A stretch of DNA of 64,000 nt from QHXQ01 sp045807745. GTDB taxonomy: Bacteria; Acidobacteriota; Blastocatellia; Pyrinomonadales; Pyrinomonadaceae. The position numbers and the translations under genes are program-made. The notes under the pieces were generated by a model, which worked only from the letters and a program-made list of their open reading frames with translations, was not told the origin of the DNA and searched no databases. Each line of letters opens with the position of its first letter. The stretch's first letter is position 1. Positions 27,427 to 36,742 of this stretch are shown here, piece after piece. The stretch lies in the NCBI GenBank assembly GCA_045807745.1, contig JBJMGT010000019.1, positions 74,135 to 138,134 of the forward strand. Reading direction: 5' to 3'.

Positions 27427-28995
27427 ATGATCTTTCGTAGCCCTTACCCGCACATCACAATTCCGCGTCTGTCTCTGACCGAATTTGTTTTGCAACACGC
27501 GGCCGCACGCGGCGACAAACCCGCGCTCATCGACGGCCCTACGGGCCGCACCATCACATACTTCGAGTTGAGCCAACTCGTCCTGCGTGTCGCCGCCGGG
27601 CTGGCCGCGCGGGGCTGTCGCAAGGGCGACGTGTGCGCCATCTACAGCCCGAATCTGCCTGAGTACGCGTTGGCATTTCATGCGGCGGCGCTTGTCGGCG
27701 CGATCACCACGACGATCAATCCACTTTATCAACCAGTGGAGTTGGCCAAACAACTCAACGACGCAGGCGCGCGTTTTCTATTCACCGTCCCAACGCTCCT
27801 GCCGGTTGTTAATCAAATCGTCGCTGAAACAAACGTCGATCAGGTTTTTGTCTTTGGTGACGCAGCGGGTGCAACCTCGTTCAGTGAGTTGGCTGCATGT
27901 CCGGCCGAGCCGCCGCATGTGCAGATCGATCCGGCCGTTGATTTGGTGGCGCTGCCCTATTCGAGCGGCACGTCGGGCTTGCCGAAGGGCGTCATGTTGA
28001 CGCATCGGAATATGGTGGCCAGTCTGTGCCAGCTACATACCGTCGGTGCGATCAAAGAGACGGATCGATTGATCTGCGTCGTGCCGTGCGCGCACCTCTA
28101 TGGCTTGCAGGTGATTGTGAACTGGAGTCTGTTTGTCGGCGCGACGGTGGTGCTGATGCCGCGTTTCGATCTCACACAGTTCATGCAACTGCTTCAGGAT
28201 TATGAGATCACGCGCGCGCCGCTCGTGCCGCCGCTCGTACGCGTCCTCGCGCGCCACCCGCTGGTCGCGCAGTTCGATCTGTCGCATCTCAAACATCTGC
28301 ATTCGGGCGGCGCGCCGCTCAATGCCGCCGACGCCTTAGCCTGCACCGCACGCCTCGATTGCGAGATCGGCTACGCTTACGGCCAGACGGAGGTCAGCCC
28401 GCTCTCGCACATGAGCAACGGGCACAACACGAAGCATGAGCAAGGTGCGGTCGGTTATGCTCTACCGAACACTGAATGCCGGATCGTCGATTGGGAGACA
28501 GAGGTTGAGTTAGGCCCGCACGAGCAGGGTGAGGTACGTCTGCGCGGGCCGCAGGTCATGCTTGGTTATTTGAATCAGCCGGAGGCGACGCGGGCGGCCT
28601 TCGATGCGGACGGTTGGCTACGCACGGGCGACGTGGGTTATGTGGACAAAGATGGACATTGTTATATCGTGGATCGGTTGAAAGAGTTGATCAAATACCA
28701 CGGGCTGCAAGTCGCGCCGGCCGAACTCGAAGCCTTGTTATTGACGCACCCGGCGGTGGCGGACGCGGCCGTCATTCCCAGCGCCGACGAGGAGGCGGGC
28801 GAAGTGCCGAAGGCTTTTATTGTGCTGCACGGGGCGGCGACCGCCGAAGAGTTGATGGCGTTTGTCGCCGAGCGCGTCGCGCCGCAGAAGAAGGTGCGCC
28901 GCGTCGAATTCGTCGAACAGATTCCGCGCCTGCCCTCAGGTAAAATCCTGCGCCGCGTGCTGCTCGAACGCGAGCGGGCCAACGCCAACGCCTGA
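27427..28995 (+). CDS. AMP-dependent acyl-CoA synthetase / 4-coumarate-CoA ligase-like
   Basis: 522 residues of the ANL superfamily. LPYSSGTSGLPKGVMLTHRN is the P-loop-like motif, YAYGQTEVSPLSH the adenine-contact motif, GWLRTGDVGYVDKDGHCYIVDRLKELIKYHG the hinge, and LPSGKILRR carries the catalytic Lys. The sequence after the hinge (IKYHGLQVAPAELEALL) is closest to 4CL-like ligases, which activate aryl or medium/long acyl acids as CoA thioesters. It ends five bases before the converging radical SAM gene. Probably co-transcribed with the crotonase; substrate unknown. Confidence 0.88.
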   Translation: MIFRSPYPHITIPRLSLTEFVLQHAAARGDKPALIDGPTGRTITYFELSQLVLRVAAGLAARGCRKGDVCAIYSPNLPEYALAFHAAALVGAITTTINPLYQPVELAKQLNDAGARFLFTVPTLLPVVNQIVAETNVDQVFVFGDAAGATSFSELAACPAEPPHVQIDPAVDLVALPYSSGTSGLPKGVMLTHRNMVASLCQLHTVGAIKETDRLICVVPCAHLYGLQVIVNWSLFVGATVVLMPRFDLTQFMQLLQDYEITRAPLVPPLVRVLARHPLVAQFDLSHLKHLHSGGAPLNAADALACTARLDCEIGYAYGQTEVSPLSHMSNGHNTKHEQGAVGYALPNTECRIVDWETEVELGPHEQGEVRLRGPQVMLGYLNQPEATRAAFDADGWLRTGDVGYVDKDGHCYIVDRLKELIKYHGLQVAPAELEALLLTHPAVADAAVIPSADEEAGEVPKAFIVLHGAATAEELMAFVAERVAPQKKVRRVEFVEQIPRLPSGKILRRVLLERERANANA

Positions 28996-29000
28996 TTGAT

Positions 29001-30569
29001 TTAGCCCACAGCCGCCGGCACGGCTTTGAACAACCCGGATTTGATCATCTCTTCAGCTAATTCGCCGCACTCATTCGTCACCATCGTCGGCTGGAAGTGG
29101 CGCGTGAAGCGCGCGTCCACGCGGAATTTCGGCGTGTACTGATCGTCGAGCGGCTCGGTCGTGCTGACGAAGGTGCGCGGTTGCTTGCGGCGTGTGCGCC
29201 AGCCTGCGCCTTTGAATGAGTTGGTCACGTCGGGCACGCAGATGATGGCCGCGTTGATGAGCGCAAGGGTCATCTGCACCTTCGTCAGGCGTTTGCGATA
29301 AAGCCGCGCAAAGGCCGCCGCGTGTTTGATCACGCGTAGCCGGTAGCCCTCCATGCCTTCCACCGAACGCAGGAATTTGATCACCTCCGCTACGCCGTCG
29401 AGCGGCTCCATCATGATCGTCAAGCCGTCCATATCGCGCAACTTTGTCTGCGGGTAGATGGCGCAGTTCTTTAGACACTCGTAAAAATAGGGCGTGCCCA
29501 AGAGCGGGATCGACATGGTGAGGAAACTCGGCAGCGTGATCTCCGGCGTGCCCGTGATGAAATGCAACTCGCGGCGGAGGTCTGCGATGCGGCGCGACGT
29601 GGGATCGACCATCAGCCCGTAACAGAAGACGATACCGGACTCCAAACACTTGCTGATCATCTCGACCTGCGGATTCTTCGTGTTCTGGAGCTTGTTGCAG
29701 GCGCGCAGCCAGTCCATGTCAAACGACTCGACGCCGCTAAACAACAGTTCGCAACCGGCCGCGCGGGCTTTCGTCAGGTTCTCTTGCTTGGCGAAAAAAT
29801 CGTTCGTCACCAGACAGCCCCAATCGCCGAACCGCTTTTCCGCCCGCAACTCTTTGATCAAGTCGAGGCGCGCGCAGAAGTGTTTGCGGTCGCTGCCGTA
29901 GAAATTATTATCGATAAAGAGGACGTGTTTTTTAGCGCTGACGGCGAGCATCTGTTGGCGGATGTAAGCGAGATTGTAGGTCTGATAGTCGCGCCCCTCG
30001 CCGGTCAGAGCGCAGAAGGAGCAGCGGAAATTACAGTAGCGCGTGGACTCTATGTGCCCGAGCCAAGTGATCCAGTAGGCCAGATCGAAGCGCGGCATCA
30101 TCTCCGCGGCCACGTAACGCGGGCCGAGGGCTGCGCGTGTGATGTCGCAAAGCTCTTCGATGTCGCCGAGACAACAATAGTCGAAAAACTGCGCGGCGAG
30201 GTGCGGCAGTTGGCGGATGGGCGGGCCGCCGGCGACGACGATGACGCGCGGGTTCTTCGTCTTCGCATAAGCGGTCAGGTGCAACATGCGGTCGAAGGAG
30301 TTGGTCAGCCCCGTCAAGACGAGCATGTCGGGCCAGCCCAACAGTTGTGGGTCTTCGAGCGGCCCTGAAGATAGTTCGTTGTAGAGGCGCACATCGCAGG
30401 TCTCACGGTCGAACGCACCGGCCAGATAGACGGGCCCCATCGCCTGCGGGATTTTGGTGGTGCGCCGGATGGGGCGGCGCGTGTCGTCGAAATAGCAGTT
30501 GACGACGAGCACGCGCTTACGCGGAGTCGCGTTGGGGGTCAGATGACTAATGCTTACTGTTTGACTCAC
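29001..30569 (-). CDS. Radical SAM protein with B12-binding-like N-terminal domain
   Basis: 522 residues. The N-terminal ~150 residues form a Rossmann-like domain as in B12-binding radical SAM enzymes (RVLVVNCYFDDTRRP; VIVVAGGPPIRQLPHLAAQFFDYCCLGD), but the cobalamin motif DxHxxG is not visible. The cluster motif is STRYCNFRCSFCALTGEG (Cx3Cx2C, Cys near 179, 183, 186), followed by VLFIDNNFYGSDRKHF and a TIM-barrel region with LLFSGVESFDMDWL. The C-terminal ~120 residues (membrane-proximal hydrophobic stretch VQMTLALINAAIICV, then a basic region) are not a recognised domain. The layout resembles HpnJ-like and methyltransferase-type enzymes, but no substrate can be named. GTG start at 30569 with GAGGA upstream. 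Confidence 0.8.
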   Translation of the reverse strand: MSQTVSISHLTPNATPRKRVLVVNCYFDDTRRPIRRTTKIPQAMGPVYLAGAFDRETCDVRLYNELSSGPLEDPQLLGWPDMLVLTGLTNSFDRMLHLTAYAKTKNPRVIVVAGGPPIRQLPHLAAQFFDYCCLGDIEELCDITRAALGPRYVAAEMMPRFDLAYWITWLGHIESTRYCNFRCSFCALTGEGRDYQTYNLAYIRQQMLAVSAKKHVLFIDNNFYGSDRKHFCARLDLIKELRAEKRFGDWGCLVTNDFFAKQENLTKARAAGCELLFSGVESFDMDWLRACNKLQNTKNPQVEMISKCLESGIVFCYGLMVDPTSRRIADLRRELHFITGTPEITLPSFLTMSIPLLGTPYFYECLKNCAIYPQTKLRDMDGLTIMMEPLDGVAEVIKFLRSVEGMEGYRLRVIKHAAAFARLYRKRLTKVQMTLALINAAIICVPDVTNSFKGAGWRTRRKQPRTFVSTTEPLDDQYTPKFRVDARFTRHFQPTMVTNECGELAEEMIKSGLFKAVPAAVG

Positions 30570-31119
30570 CTACGCTTGTCCTCTGCATGAAGGGTGAAGC
30601 GGGTTTGCTGTGCGGCGTAAGAGCTGGACGCGCTGAAGAACATGCGCAGGTTAGGCTTAAACGCCACGAGTGTCAATGAAAACGTCATCAATCCAGCCAA
30701 AGGGCCAAAGCGACCAAGCAGCCCGCGCCCCCGTATGTCTCAAGCCAATTTGAACTACCCGTAAGTTAAACCATAAGTGCTCGCTGAATAGAAGTCTTTT
30801 AATCACACTGAAAGAGTTCTTAAATTGTGCTTAAAACAGAGCCGGCCCGATAGATGTGTGTTGGCAAAGAGTTACATCACTTGCTCGCTTGCGGGATTGT
30901 GCGGGCGTTGTGCGAACCGCGCCGATATTCCTACTCACCGAGTGACAGCCCGTAGCTATTGACAATCTCCACCTTCGGCCATATCGTTCCCGCGCTCTAA
31001 CAACCCAAGGATCACACGACGCGTTGCCCCGTTCGCCTCACCTGCTTATCACCTCATTATCCGAAGGAGATCGCCGCCTCGCCGCAAGCACTCTGACTCT
31101 AACCCACAGGAGGTCTGCC
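30570..31119. other. 550-base spacer between divergent radical SAM and cytochrome genes
   Basis: No convincing coding frame is present. The spacer separates a minus-strand and a plus-strand gene, so it should hold two promoters; one candidate for the plus-strand gene is listed separately. The central part (about 30720-30850) is more AT-rich than the flanks. I see no tRNA, riboswitch or repeat in it. Confidence 0.5.
30959..30987 (+). promoter_or_regulatory. Candidate sigma70-type promoter for the haem protein gene
   Basis: A perfect TTGACA at 30959-30964 is followed after 17 bases by TATCGT at 30982-30987 (4 of 6 match to TATAAT). It lies about 130 bases before the ATG at 31120. Supported only by consensus match. 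Confidence 0.35.
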
Positions 31120-32574
31120 ATGCGTTCTCACTCTAAGTTGTCAGTCACTCTGCTCTTCCTCGTCGCCTTTACGACTTTCTACTTCATCTCCATCAGTTTT
31201 GCCCGTAGCACGCACCCCGCCACGGGCGCAATGGCCAGCGTGTCGCCTTTCATGATGCAGGATTTCCCCACGCCGCCGCAGAAGATCACGAGCGCGCTCG
31301 CGACCGTCCCAGCCGATGCCAGAGGCATCCCGACGCAGGGCAACATGGATTTGTATTCGTGGCTCACTTTCGTTGCCCTTAACTGGCCGGCCAATACCAC
31401 CACCTGCGGCCCCAACCTGAACCAATCCATTCTCTCCGGGCGGGGGCCGACCGTTTGGGAGATGTATCTCGACGACTCAGATGTCTTCGTTGCGCCGCCG
31501 GCCAAGCCCGCCCGCTGGTGTGCGCAGACGCCGTCGGCGACGCAGGCCGCGCGGTTCGCCCGCCTGCCCGCGAAAGTACGGCTGCTGGCCGCGCGGGCGG
31601 GTGTGCGGAAAATCCTCTTTCGCCAAGCCAAGGCTTCGCTGAACCTGAGACAGAGATTTCCCGGCATCGAGGAGGCCGTCGGCGGCGTGCTCACCGACCA
31701 GAGTGGACGTTTCGTGCGCTACGACGTGCGGTTAAACCGGGACGAGTACAATTTCCTGACCGCCCCGCAGAACAACCTGTGGAGCCGGAGCGGGCAGGAC
31801 AAGTACACGCAGACCATCACCTTCCCCATCGGCCCCAGCACCTACGGGCCAACCGGCGCGATGGAGATCAAGGCCGCTTGGAAAGTGCTCACGGCGAAAG
31901 AGGTGACGAGCCGACGCTTTTACATGACGCGCGCCATCGTTTACAACGACGACCAGGGCACCCCGAGTCCCGGCCCCAACCCGGTGACTCTGGGTCTCGT
32001 CGGCTTCCACATTCTGCACAAGACGAGAAGCCAGCCCACGTGGCTCTGGTCAACCTTCGAGCACGTGGACAACTTGAAGCCGCCGCCCGGCTCGCCCTTT
32101 GGCGCGAAGGCGAGTTTCACCAAGCCCGACTGTCCGCCGCAGACCTGCCCGCCCAATGTGCAGACCGCGCCCTCGCCTGCTACCGAGTTGGATAAGAACG
32201 GCAAGCCACTCAATAAGCCGGTGCAAGTCGTCAGACTCAACGCGGTGGATGACCAGTTGGGAGCAAGCTTGAACGTCACGTTTCAGAAACTCTTAGCCGG
32301 GTCGGTGTGGGCCAACTACCAACTTGTGAGTACGCAGTGGGTGGGCGAGGACGGGACGCTGCCGAAGCCCCCGTTTATGGCCAACGTCGTGCTCGAAACT
32401 TTCATTCAAGGGCCAGTGCCGCCGACAGACGGCCCCGTACCGTTTCCGCAGCCCGGCTATAACCCATTCGCGCCCGGCGTCACGTCGAGTTGTCTGAAGT
32501 GCCATAGCGTAGCCACGACTGCGTCGGGGCAGGCGAAGGCCGACTTCAGCTTCATCATGGGTGAGGCGCAATGA
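31120..32574 (+). CDS. Exported mono-haem cytochrome c-like protein
   Basis: 484 residues with an N-terminal signal peptide (KLSVTLLFLVAFTTFYFISIS). LYSWLTFVALNWPAN near residue 90, WANYQLVSTQW and a late SSCLKCHS give one CxxCH haem-binding motif near residue 460 followed by KADFSFIMGEAQ at the very end. This combination (NWP block, NYxLxxTQW block, C-terminal CxxCH) recurs in a family usually annotated only as cytochrome c family protein. No downstream Met ligand is obvious. An AGGAGG site sits seven bases before ATG 31120, so the 32-residue longer frame beginning with TTG is not used. Periplasmic redox role inferred; encoded alone. Confidence 0.8.
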   Translation: MRSHSKLSVTLLFLVAFTTFYFISISFARSTHPATGAMASVSPFMMQDFPTPPQKITSALATVPADARGIPTQGNMDLYSWLTFVALNWPANTTTCGPNLNQSILSGRGPTVWEMYLDDSDVFVAPPAKPARWCAQTPSATQAARFARLPAKVRLLAARAGVRKILFRQAKASLNLRQRFPGIEEAVGGVLTDQSGRFVRYDVRLNRDEYNFLTAPQNNLWSRSGQDKYTQTITFPIGPSTYGPTGAMEIKAAWKVLTAKEVTSRRFYMTRAIVYNDDQGTPSPGPNPVTLGLVGFHILHKTRSQPTWLWSTFEHVDNLKPPPGSPFGAKASFTKPDCPPQTCPPNVQTAPSPATELDKNGKPLNKPVQVVRLNAVDDQLGASLNVTFQKLLAGSVWANYQLVSTQWVGEDGTLPKPPFMANVVLETFIQGPVPPTDGPVPFPQPGYNPFAPGVTSSCLKCHSVATTASGQAKADFSFIMGEAQ

Positions 32575-32719
32575 GGCAACTGCCGGAGAGTACGACGTCA
32601 ATGTAACCCAGCGCCGGTCTTAACGGGCGCAAGTCTGCGCGCACGTTCAGCTACCTCTTGCTGCCCGCTTCTGTTGGTGCGCGCACCCATGCAGGCAGTT
32701 GCGCGGCCAGTCATTGTGC

Positions 32720-33616
32720 TTAAAACGAAACGGCCGCGGGATCAAACAGCAGCGGGAAGAACCGGCCGCCAAGCTTCTGCCCGACGGGAATCGGCGGCAC
32801 GCCTGCGAGCAGCGGCGCGGCCGAAGCCGAGGCGACGCCATCGCGTACGACGTTAATCACCGTCGCGCGGCGTGGGCGGTCGGTGCTATTGCCGTATGAG
32901 CCGTGCACCATTAACGGATGATGGAACGAGCATTCACCCTGTTTCAACTCAATTGGCACGGGCCGGAACGCGGCCCTTTGCTCAGGTGTCAGCACTGACA
33001 GGATCGCGTCCATATCGTGCGCAAGGTCTGTGCGCGGCAGCAACGGCCAGCGATGGCTGCCGGGTACGTAATGAACACAGCCGTTCGCGCGGGTCGAATC
33101 GTCCAACCCGATCCAGCAGGTGAGATGCGCGCGTGGGCGTGTGCGCGTCCAATACGAATAGTCTTGATGCCAGGCCACCACGCCGCCGTGTCGGGCCGGT
33201 TTGCAGAAGAGTTGATCGTGCCAGAAGCGCACCGCGCCGCTGAGCAACTGCGCCGCCGAGACGGTGAACGCCGGATGCCAGAGCAGATCGTGAAAGTAAG
33301 GCGTACAGCGCCATGCGCCCAGCGCGTGGAAGAGCACACCGGCCGGGTCGCCCGATTCGTTGGTGTGGAACTCGTAAAAGAGATCGTGTTGCGGGTGCGT
33401 CGGATCGGCTAACGCTTGCAACTCGGCGCGCAGTTTCTGCACCTGCTCATCGTTTAAAATCTTGATGCCAGCCACATAGCCATGCACCCGATAAAAAGCG
33501 ATCTGCTCCGGCGACAGGCGATAGTGGGTCCACTCCGCCGTCGTGTTCGGCAACACGAAGAGATCGCTTACCAACTCATGTATTAGGGATAAGTCTCGGC
33601 TTTGCATCTGTTGCAT
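32720..33616 (-). CDS. Phytanoyl-CoA dioxygenase (PhyH) family protein
   Basis: 298 residues. LSPEQIAFYRVHGYVAGIKILNDEQVQKL is the typical PhyH opening. The iron site is HQDYSYW (HxD) plus a distal His in CSFHHPLMVHGSYGN, and WIGLDDSTRANGCVHYVPGSHRWPLL is the family core. Such proteins are Fe(II)/2-oxoglutarate oxygenases hydroxylating lipids or secondary metabolites; the substrate is not indicated by neighbours. Start ATG 33616; a second ATG lies three codons in. Confidence 0.88.
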   Translation of the reverse strand: MQQMQSRDLSLIHELVSDLFVLPNTTAEWTHYRLSPEQIAFYRVHGYVAGIKILNDEQVQKLRAELQALADPTHPQHDLFYEFHTNESGDPAGVLFHALGAWRCTPYFHDLLWHPAFTVSAAQLLSGAVRFWHDQLFCKPARHGGVVAWHQDYSYWTRTRPRAHLTCWIGLDDSTRANGCVHYVPGSHRWPLLPRTDLAHDMDAILSVLTPEQRAAFRPVPIELKQGECSFHHPLMVHGSYGNSTDRPRRATVINVVRDGVASASAAPLLAGVPPIPVGQKLGGRFFPLLFDPAAVSF

Positions 33617-33908
33617 CTACCGTTGAGTTTACAACCGGACCGCACGCGGCATAAACAATTAAAGACCCAGCACCGCAGCCCGCGCCCACCTGTTTCCGCA
33701 CTTCATTCTGACAGCAATCAGTCAAGCAATTTGAATGAGCGGCCCACCGTTCGTTATGGCTCTTGCTGTTCAATATCCACGATAAATCAAAGAATAGCTC
33801 GGGTTCTGGCTGTTGTCGCGTAACGGCACCAACTTTGCCATAGAGCTAGACGGCAACAGTCTGTGCTTGGCCTCGTGCGCTCTGAAGTTTGAACATTATC
33901 AATTTTAA

Positions 33909-36140
33909 ATGATGACATCTAGAACAGCCATTTCCCGCTCCCCCAGACTTATTACGCGCATGCTTCTTGCGCTTGCTCTCTGCTTCTCAGTCGGCATCAT
34001 CATCGTCGGTCACAGCGCGGCCAGCAACACTTCGCGACCTGAGAAAGTGGCCAAGGATCTGCGCAAGATGATGCAGGGCGACAATAGCGCACGCGTCAAT
34101 GTCATTGTGCGACCGACTGGCACTTGGAGCAGTACGCTTGATTCATCCATCCGTAGTATTGGCGGTAATGTCACGCGCAGCTATCGGAACTTCAATCACC
34201 GTGTGGTAAACCTGCCAGCTTCAGCCGTGGACACGCTCGCTAATCGCTCGGACGTAGACTACATCGCATTGGATCGCGCCGTGAAAAAACTCGGGCACGT
34301 GACCCTGACCACCGGCACGGACACCGCACGCGCACTGGGCGGGAGTTCGACCCTTGATGGGACCGGCATCGGTATCGCCGTGCTGGACTCTGGCATCGAT
34401 CCTAATCATAGCGCACTAAACAACTCCTCCGGGCTGACGCGCATCGTCGCAAACGTTGACTTCACGGGTGAGCTTGATAGTTCGCACAATCCCATCACCT
34501 ACGATCCGTACGGACACGGGACACACGTCGCGGCCCTCGCCGCAGGCAACGGCAACGTCGCCAACGGCGCGTTTCAGGGCGTCGCCGCCAATGCAAAAGT
34601 TGTCAATCTGCGGGTGCTGGATTCGCAAGGCCGAGGCTCTGTCTCGACCCTGCTGAATGCGCTCGACTGGATCATGACCAATCGGACAAATCCGACCTAC
34701 AACATCCGCGTGGTTAACATGAGCCTGGGCACGACCGCGATTGATTCATACCTGTACGATCCGCTCTGTCAGGCTGTGCGTCAGCTTGTTGATGCGGGTG
34801 TCGTCGTGGTTGCTGCCGCCGGCAACGAAGGCAAGAACAGCTTAGGGCAAGAGGTTTACGGCCAGATTCACTCGCCGGGCAATGAGCCGTCAGTGCTGAC
34901 CGTCGGCGCAGCCAACACCTACGGCACGGACGCGCGCAACGATGACACTGTGGCCACCTACAGCTCGCGCGGCCCGACGCGCAGCTGCTGGACGGACGAT
35001 AGCGGGGTCAAGCACTACGACAATCTGCTCAAACCCGATCTGATCGCGCCCGGCAACAAACTCATCTCGGCCGAGGCCCGCGACAATTATCTGGTGACCA
35101 ACAACCCGACCCTCGACGCCGGAGTCAGCCCGGCCCCCGCCGAGGCATACATGTACCTGAGCGGGACTTCGATGGCCACGCCCGTCGTGGCCGGGGCTGC
35201 CGCCTTGATGTTACAGGCTAATCCGAGCTTGACGCCGAACCTCGTCAAGTCGTTATTGATGTACTCGGCGCAGCCGTTGGCCGGCTTTAATCATTTCCAG
35301 CAGGGCGCGGGCGAAGTGAACATCGAAGGCGCAGTGCGGCTGGCCACGCTCGTGCGCACTGACCTCTCGGCCGCCACCCCGCTCAGTGCCCCACTGCTCT
35401 GCGCGAACTGTTTCGCGCCGACGCCGCAAACATCTATCGCCGGTTACACCTTCTCTTGGTCGCAAGGACTGATCCTCGATCAGACCTACGCCTCCGGCGC
35501 AAATCTCATTACCCAATACCAGAAAATTTACGGCCTCGGCGTGCTCCTCGGCGACGCTACGATGATTAACGGCAGCGGCGCGCTCGTCGTTAATGGTGTG
35601 CTGCTCGGCGATGGCGTCCTGCTTGGTGATAACATTTTGACAAGTAACGGCAGCGCGATCGGCGAAGGCACAACCCTCTGTCCGACCGGCGTGCTGCTTG
35701 GCGATGGTGTCCTGCTCGGCGACGGTGTATTGCTCGGTGATGGGGTCCTACTCGGTGACGGCGTGCTGCTTGGTGATGGCGTGCTCCTCGGCGACATGGC
35801 AAGTCAGGCCGGCAAGGCTTTGGTGCAGGGTGATAACACGCGTAGCATGAGCAGTGTGCTTGACGGCGCGCCCAGTAATCTGACGGCGAAAGCCCCCTCG
35901 CTCGTGCAAGTGAGCTTAACGTGGAGCGATAACTGCCTAAACGAGAGCAGCTTTGTGATTGAGCGCTCGACCAACGGCACGACCTTCACGCAGATCGCCA
36001 CGATCGCCGCAAACAGTAGCTCATACTTGAATATAGGCGTGGTCGCAAACACCAAGTACTATTACCGCCTACGCGCTGCAAACAGCTACGGCTACTCTGC
36101 CTACTCAGCAACGGCCTCTGTGACAACGCCTAGAAAATGA
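33909..36140 (+). CDS. Secreted S8 (subtilisin-like) serine peptidase with VLLGDG repeat and fibronectin III domain
   Basis: 743 residues. A signal peptide (MLLALALCFSVGIIIVGHSAA) is followed by an inhibitor-I9-like propeptide (RVNVIVRPTGTW). The catalytic triad is complete: AVLDSGIDPNH (Asp ~160), YGHGTHVAALAAG (His ~204) and LSGTSMATPVVAGAAAL (Ser ~420). Residues ~544-630 contain nine copies of VLLGD, six of them in uninterrupted tandem (see repeat entry). A C-terminal fibronectin type III-like domain (SLTWSDNC, FVIERSTNG, YYYRLRAAN, TASVTTP) ends the protein. It is expected to be exported and possibly surface-bound through the repeat or Fn3 part. ATG 33909 and 33912 are both possible. Confidence 0.92.
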   Translation: MMTSRTAISRSPRLITRMLLALALCFSVGIIIVGHSAASNTSRPEKVAKDLRKMMQGDNSARVNVIVRPTGTWSSTLDSSIRSIGGNVTRSYRNFNHRVVNLPASAVDTLANRSDVDYIALDRAVKKLGHVTLTTGTDTARALGGSSTLDGTGIGIAVLDSGIDPNHSALNNSSGLTRIVANVDFTGELDSSHNPITYDPYGHGTHVAALAAGNGNVANGAFQGVAANAKVVNLRVLDSQGRGSVSTLLNALDWIMTNRTNPTYNIRVVNMSLGTTAIDSYLYDPLCQAVRQLVDAGVVVVAAAGNEGKNSLGQEVYGQIHSPGNEPSVLTVGAANTYGTDARNDDTVATYSSRGPTRSCWTDDSGVKHYDNLLKPDLIAPGNKLISAEARDNYLVTNNPTLDAGVSPAPAEAYMYLSGTSMATPVVAGAAALMLQANPSLTPNLVKSLLMYSAQPLAGFNHFQQGAGEVNIEGAVRLATLVRTDLSAATPLSAPLLCANCFAPTPQTSIAGYTFSWSQGLILDQTYASGANLITQYQKIYGLGVLLGDATMINGSGALVVNGVLLGDGVLLGDNILTSNGSAIGEGTTLCPTGVLLGDGVLLGDGVLLGDGVLLGDGVLLGDGVLLGDMASQAGKALVQGDNTRSMSSVLDGAPSNLTAKAPSLVQVSLTWSDNCLNESSFVIERSTNGTTFTQIATIAANSSSYLNIGVVANTKYYYRLRAANSYGYSAYSATASVTTPRK
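35689..35796 (+). repeat. Tandem 18-base coding repeat (VLLGDG hexapeptide)
   Basis: Six consecutive 18-base units each encode VLLGDG (the last VLLGDM). Three further single units lie just upstream between 35538 and 35628. The units differ at many third codon positions (GTG/GTC/GTA, CTG/CTC/TTG/CTA, GGC/GGT), so the peptide, not the DNA, is conserved. A hexapeptide period suits a beta-helix or beta-roll. Confidence 0.85.
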
Positions 36141-36150
36141 GTGCCGCCTA

Positions 36151-36630
36151 GTGCTCGACACCCTAGGCTTTCCGCTGCCTATCTATGGGCCGGTCGCCAC
36201 GCTCCGAGCAGCTAACCGCGCTGATCCCGATCTCATTCTCCCGATCCAAGCGGAACGGGCCCTCGCGGAGAGCGGCGTCGATCTCCGCACTGTCGATCCG
36301 GCCGGTTTCTACGCGCGTTGCGAGCGACGTGTCGCGCGTGGGCGGACATGGGCGGTCATTGAGCAAGGGCGTTTGCTGTTCAAAGCGGAAATGCAGGCCG
36401 TGACGCCGGAAGCCATCTACCTAGAGGGCATCTATGCGCATCCGGATGTGCGCGGCCGAGGCTTTGGCGTGCGCTGTCTCTCGCACTTGTGCCGCAAACT
36501 GTTACGCCGGACTGATACGCTCTGCCTGTTAGTCAACGAACAGAACCATGCGGCCCAACAGCTCTATCGTCGGGTTGGCTTTCGCGCACAAGGTAACTAC
36601 GACACCATCTTCCTATCCAACCACTGCTAA
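36151..36630 (+). CDS. GNAT family N-acetyltransferase, probably N-terminally shortened
   Basis: 159 residues carrying the GNAT acetyl-CoA site: LFKAEMQAVTPEAIYLEGIYAHPDVRGRGFGVRCLSHLCR (RGRGxG type motif A) and LLVNEQNHAAQQLYRRVGF (motif B). Close relatives in a common bacterial group run to about 280 residues, with an N-terminal DUF4081-like half that is missing here. The only start in frame is GTG 36151, eleven bases after the peptidase stop, with no clear ribosome site; the frame closes at a TGA at 36121-36123. It may be a truncated remnant or a minimal enzyme expressed by coupling to the peptidase gene. Confidence 0.68.
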   Translation: MLDTLGFPLPIYGPVATLRAANRADPDLILPIQAERALAESGVDLRTVDPAGFYARCERRVARGRTWAVIEQGRLLFKAEMQAVTPEAIYLEGIYAHPDVRGRGFGVRCLSHLCRKLLRRTDTLCLLVNEQNHAAQQLYRRVGFRAQGNYDTIFLSNHC

Positions 36631-36742
36631 GCACTAATCACAGTTTTCATTAAGCCCCGCGCTCACTGCCATTTCGCACGGGAACTTTTTCATCCGCCCG
36701 GCGTCTAACCGCTCAACTCAACGACGCGGAGGCGCAAGCGCA

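Noticed and set aside
35689..35796. CRISPR array
   Set aside because: The 18-base units are in direct tandem with no spacers and encode VLLGDG in frame within a peptidase.
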